From NCBI GenBank assembly GCA_964650975.1, contig CAZYWA010000038.1, positions 1 to 25,843 on the forward strand: a DNA stretch of 25,843 nucleotides. The letters run 5' to 3'. The notes under the pieces were generated by a model, which had not been told where the DNA came from, ran no database searches, and saw only the letters and a program-made list of their open reading frames with translations. A program made the position numbers and the translations under genes. The DNA comes from CAZYWA01 sp964650975 [NCBI: uncultured bacterium]. GTDB lineage: Bacteria > JADJOY01. Below are positions 23,799 through 25,843 of the stretch, piece by piece; positions within the stretch are counted from its first letter, which is position 1; each line of letters begins with the position of its first letter.

Positions 23799-23807
23799 CG
23801 TTCCACC

Positions 23808-25331
23808 ATGGCGATCCCCAAGAACGCGGCACGAAGCCCCGGAGAGATTCCTTCCTACAACCCCGCCACCGGCGAGGCGATGGAGGCCCTGCGCACGCAC
23901 TCGGCCGACGAGATTCGCGCGATGGTGGCCGAGGCTCGCCGGGCGCAAAACAACTGGGGCGAGCTCGCGGCCGAGCAGCGCGCGAGCGTGCTGCACAAGC
24001 TCCGCGATCTGGTGATCGAGCGCCAGGACGACGTGGCGTCCACCGACAGCCGCGAAACCGGCAAGAGCCTCTTCGAGGCGCGCGCCGTGGTGCTCGCCGT
24101 CGCGGACTTCTGCAACTACTACGCGGCGCTCGCGATCGACCTCGACAAGGGCAAGAAGGTCCGCACCGGCCCGTTTCCCGGGCGAGCGAACCGGGTGTTC
24201 TACCGTCCGGCGGGAGTGGTCGCGGTGATCTCGCCCTGGAATTACCCCTTCTTCCTGGCGATGGGGCACATCATCCCGGCGCTCGCCGCGGGGAATGCGG
24301 TGGTGCACAAGCCGTCCGAGCACTCGCCGCGCGTCGGACTCTTGATCGGCGAGCTCATGAAGGCGGCCGGCGTTCCGGCGGGCGTGGTGCAGGTGGTGAT
24401 CGGCGACGGCGCCGCGGGCGCCGCGATCATCGACTCGCGCGTCGACGTCATCTCGTTCACCGGCGCCCCGCCCACCGGACGCCGGGTGATGGAAGCCGCC
24501 GCGAAGCACCTGACGCCGGTGGTGCTCGAGCTGGGCGGCAAGGACGCGGCGATCGTGTGCGAGGACGCGGCGCTCGAGCGGGTCGCCAACGGCATCACCT
24601 GGGGCGCCTTCCTCAACGCGGGCCAGACGTGCATCGGCGTGAAACGCGTGATCGCGAACCAGCGTGTCTACGAGCCACTGGTCGGAATGCTCGCCGAGCG
24701 CGCCAAGAAGATCTCGCCCTCCGGCGCCGATCCGCAAATGGGCTCCCTGACGATGGAGCAGGAAGTCGATCGCATCGAGCGGCAGATCGCGGAGAGCGTG
24801 AAGATGGGCGCCAGGATCGTCGCGGGCGGGAAGCGCATCGTTCGCAAAGGGGTGTGGTTCGAGCCCACCGTGCTCGCCGACTGCACTCCCGAGATGCCCG
24901 CGGTGAGCGAGGAAACCTTCGGCCCGCTGCTCACCGTGATGTCGGCGCGCAGCGACGAGCACGCCCTCGAGCTCGCCAATGACTCGGACTATGGCCTCGC
25001 CGGCTCGGTGTGGACCCGCGACAGCGCGCGCGCCATGCGGATCGTGCGACGCTTCCGCACCGGCGGCGTCGCGGTGAACGACGCCCTCACCCAGGCGCTC
25101 AACGTCCGCCTACCGTTCGGCGGCGTGAAGTACTCGGGCGTCGGCCGCGCCTTCGCCGAGCAGGGCTACACCCAGTACTGCAACATCCAGGCGGTCATGG
25201 TCACCCGCATCACCCCGAAACGCGAGCCGCTCTGGTTCCCCTACACCGCCTCCAGCGAGCGCCAGCTCCGCTTCCTCGTGAACCTCTTCCACGGCGCCAA
25301 AGGCGAAATCACCCGCCGCCTCTTCCGGTGA
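23808..25331 (+). CDS. NAD(P)-dependent aldehyde dehydrogenase (507 aa)
   Basis: Aldehyde dehydrogenase superfamily enzyme oxidising an aldehyde to its acid. Landmarks: ISPWNYPFF with Asn145, Lys168 in VVHKPSEHSP, FTGAPPTGRRVMEAAAK in the cofactor region, the general base Glu241 in LELGGKD, nucleophile Cys275 in NAGQTCIGVKR, EETFGPLL, and the end LPFGGVKYSGVGR. After the catalytic fold, a tail rich in aromatic and basic residues (LRFLVNLFHGAKGEITRRLF) extends beyond many family members and might give membrane association. ATG 23808 was chosen over the in-frame position 13 codons earlier because MAIPKNAARS leads directly into the family N-terminus. The substrate is undetermined; succinate semialdehyde and fatty or aromatic aldehydes are all possible. 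Confidence 0.92.
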   Translation: MAIPKNAARSPGEIPSYNPATGEAMEALRTHSADEIRAMVAEARRAQNNWGELAAEQRASVLHKLRDLVIERQDDVASTDSRETGKSLFEARAVVLAVADFCNYYAALAIDLDKGKKVRTGPFPGRANRVFYRPAGVVAVISPWNYPFFLAMGHIIPALAAGNAVVHKPSEHSPRVGLLIGELMKAAGVPAGVVQVVIGDGAAGAAIIDSRVDVISFTGAPPTGRRVMEAAAKHLTPVVLELGGKDAAIVCEDAALERVANGITWGAFLNAGQTCIGVKRVIANQRVYEPLVGMLAERAKKISPSGADPQMGSLTMEQEVDRIERQIAESVKMGARIVAGGKRIVRKGVWFEPTVLADCTPEMPAVSEETFGPLLTVMSARSDEHALELANDSDYGLAGSVWTRDSARAMRIVRRFRTGGVAVNDALTQALNVRLPFGGVKYSGVGRAFAEQGYTQYCNIQAVMVTRITPKREPLWFPYTASSERQLRFLVNLFHGAKGEITRRLFR

Positions 25332-25340
25332 GTTTCCACG

Positions 25341-25388
25341 GGGGGCTTTTCAAGCCCCCGCCCCATGAAAAGGCGATTTTCATGGGGC
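25341..25388 (+). terminator. Two consecutive perfect hairpins after the aldehyde dehydrogenase gene
   Basis: Hairpin 1: GGGGGCTT (25341-25348), loop TTC, AAGCCCCC (25352-25359). Hairpin 2 starts at the next base: a perfect 12-bp stem from GCCCCATGAAAA (25360-25371), loop GGCGA, and its complement (25377-25388). The first begins 9 bases after the stop codon. Placement suits transcription termination or 3'-end protection, but no T-tract follows the second stem. Confidence 0.6.
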
Positions 25389-25390
25389 CC

Positions 25391-25843
25391 CACCCCCAAG
25401 TCGGCTCACTGCGTTCGCCGCGCGCCTTGGGCGCGTTGCTTCCGCATCGACCCACAGCCGCAGCGGGATTGCGACCGCGCGTGAGAAGTGAATTTCGGGC
25501 CGGAGCCCCAGAAGGCGTGGACAAAATCGGTTCATTGCCCGGAGCGCTGCCGCGGAAGCGATCTCGTGCTGTTTGGAGGGACGCGGTCCCTCGCGTCTGC
25601 AGCGTCCGAACCAAGATGGACGCCTGCGGCTGCGAGGGACCGCAGCCCTCCGAGGACCAAGCACGGACGCTCGAGCGACTTCCTGCCACGCATGCCGGTA
25701 ATCCGGGCGGCTCGATTTCTTTTGTCTACACCCTCTCTGAGTTTGTGAATCAACTGGCGCCCCAAGCGCGTTGCGGCTGTGGGTCGCCGCAGAAGCACCG
25801 CGCCGCAGGCGCGCGGCGAGCGACGCGAGCCGACTCGGGGGTG
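25391..25843. repeat. Large imperfect palindrome at the window edge
   Basis: The 75 bases at 25391-25465 match the reverse complement of 25769-25843 at 63 of 75 positions by hand alignment. Weaker similarity continues inward (GTGGACAAAATCG on the left against GTAGACAAAAGAAATCG on the right, reverse-complemented). The axis falls near 25613-25617, inside the palindromic element copy at 25575-25651. Each outer arm also has an internal CGCGCC-N3-GGCGCG hairpin. Together with the twin hairpins, this is all that fills the 512 gene-free bases after 25331; the open frames here are not convincing. Confidence 0.75.
25575..25651 (-). repeat. Palindromic intergenic element, copy 4 (inverted)
   Basis: A 77-bp unit. 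On the minus strand it starts GGAGGGCTGCGGTCCCTCGC and ends GCGAGGGACCGCGTCCCTCC, the best-preserved copy in the window. The arms pair with each other, and each arm also contains a smaller hairpin (GAGGGAC/GTCCCTC type). It lies on the symmetry axis of the larger palindrome. Confidence 0.8.

Noticed and set aside
23145-24962. 605-codon minus-strand frame opposite oxyR and the aldehyde dehydrogenase gene
   Set aside because: It spans two well-supported genes and their intergenic gap antisense, with no recognisable domain.
25309-25798. Overlapping short open frames after the aldehyde dehydrogenase gene
   Set aside because: They run across the hairpins and the palindrome on both strands, have no motif or ribosome site, and reflect the GC-rich repeats.

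Overview
This is a GC-rich (roughly 70% by eye) bacterial chromosomal window carrying 20 protein genes on both strands. Several proteins have Sec-type signal peptides, and the sensor kinases are soluble. Many starts lack a clear Shine-Dalgarno sequence. The gene mix (class II DAHP synthase, OxyR, XdhC, a secreted Tyr/Trp-rich repeat protein, radical SAM/SPASM enzyme) and the dispersed palindromic repeats would fit a Deltaproteobacteria-like lineage such as Myxococcota or Binatota. That placement is a guess; no rRNA or other marker is present. I saw no tRNA, rRNA, CRISPR array, phage genes or transposase.

Layout. 1-1600: the 3' end of a fatty-acid desaturase converges on a SAM methyltransferase; between them lie a palindromic repeat and a hairpin. 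1685-4402: a soluble hybrid histidine kinase with four PAS domains. 4453-8391 (minus): two secreted proteins of unknown function, both built from internal repeats and separated by about 540 gene-free bases. 8446-13868: cyclase-family hydrolase, RlmN-type rRNA methyltransferase, class II DAHP synthase with a frameshifted 3' end, a receiver-histidine kinase, and a homocysteine S-methyltransferase domain protein. 13958-16749: a two-gene operon of an unusual radical SAM protein (SPASM-like cysteines before the radical SAM core, then three repeated beta-type domains) and a translationally coupled DUF938-type methyltransferase. 16828-18773: a PH-domain-like membrane protein, then a coupled SDR and DUF4345-like membrane protein pair. 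18792-22564 (minus): a tightly packed run in transcription order XdhC-family protein, MobA-like nucleotidyltransferase, secreted amidohydrolase, small membrane protein. 22788-25331: oxyR with an OxyR-like operator over its own start codon, then an aldehyde dehydrogenase. 25332-25843: no gene, but two strong hairpins and a large nested palindrome that runs to the window edge.

Working together: the XdhC and MobA-like pair points to molybdenum hydroxylase maturation, although no hydroxylase subunits are in view. OxyR and the aldehyde dehydrogenase could form a redox/aldehyde stress unit, but only adjacency supports this. The main candidates for new biology are the radical SAM architecture at 13958-16120, the roughly 76-bp palindromic element (three full copies and one half copy), and the large palindrome at the right end that has one of these elements on its axis.
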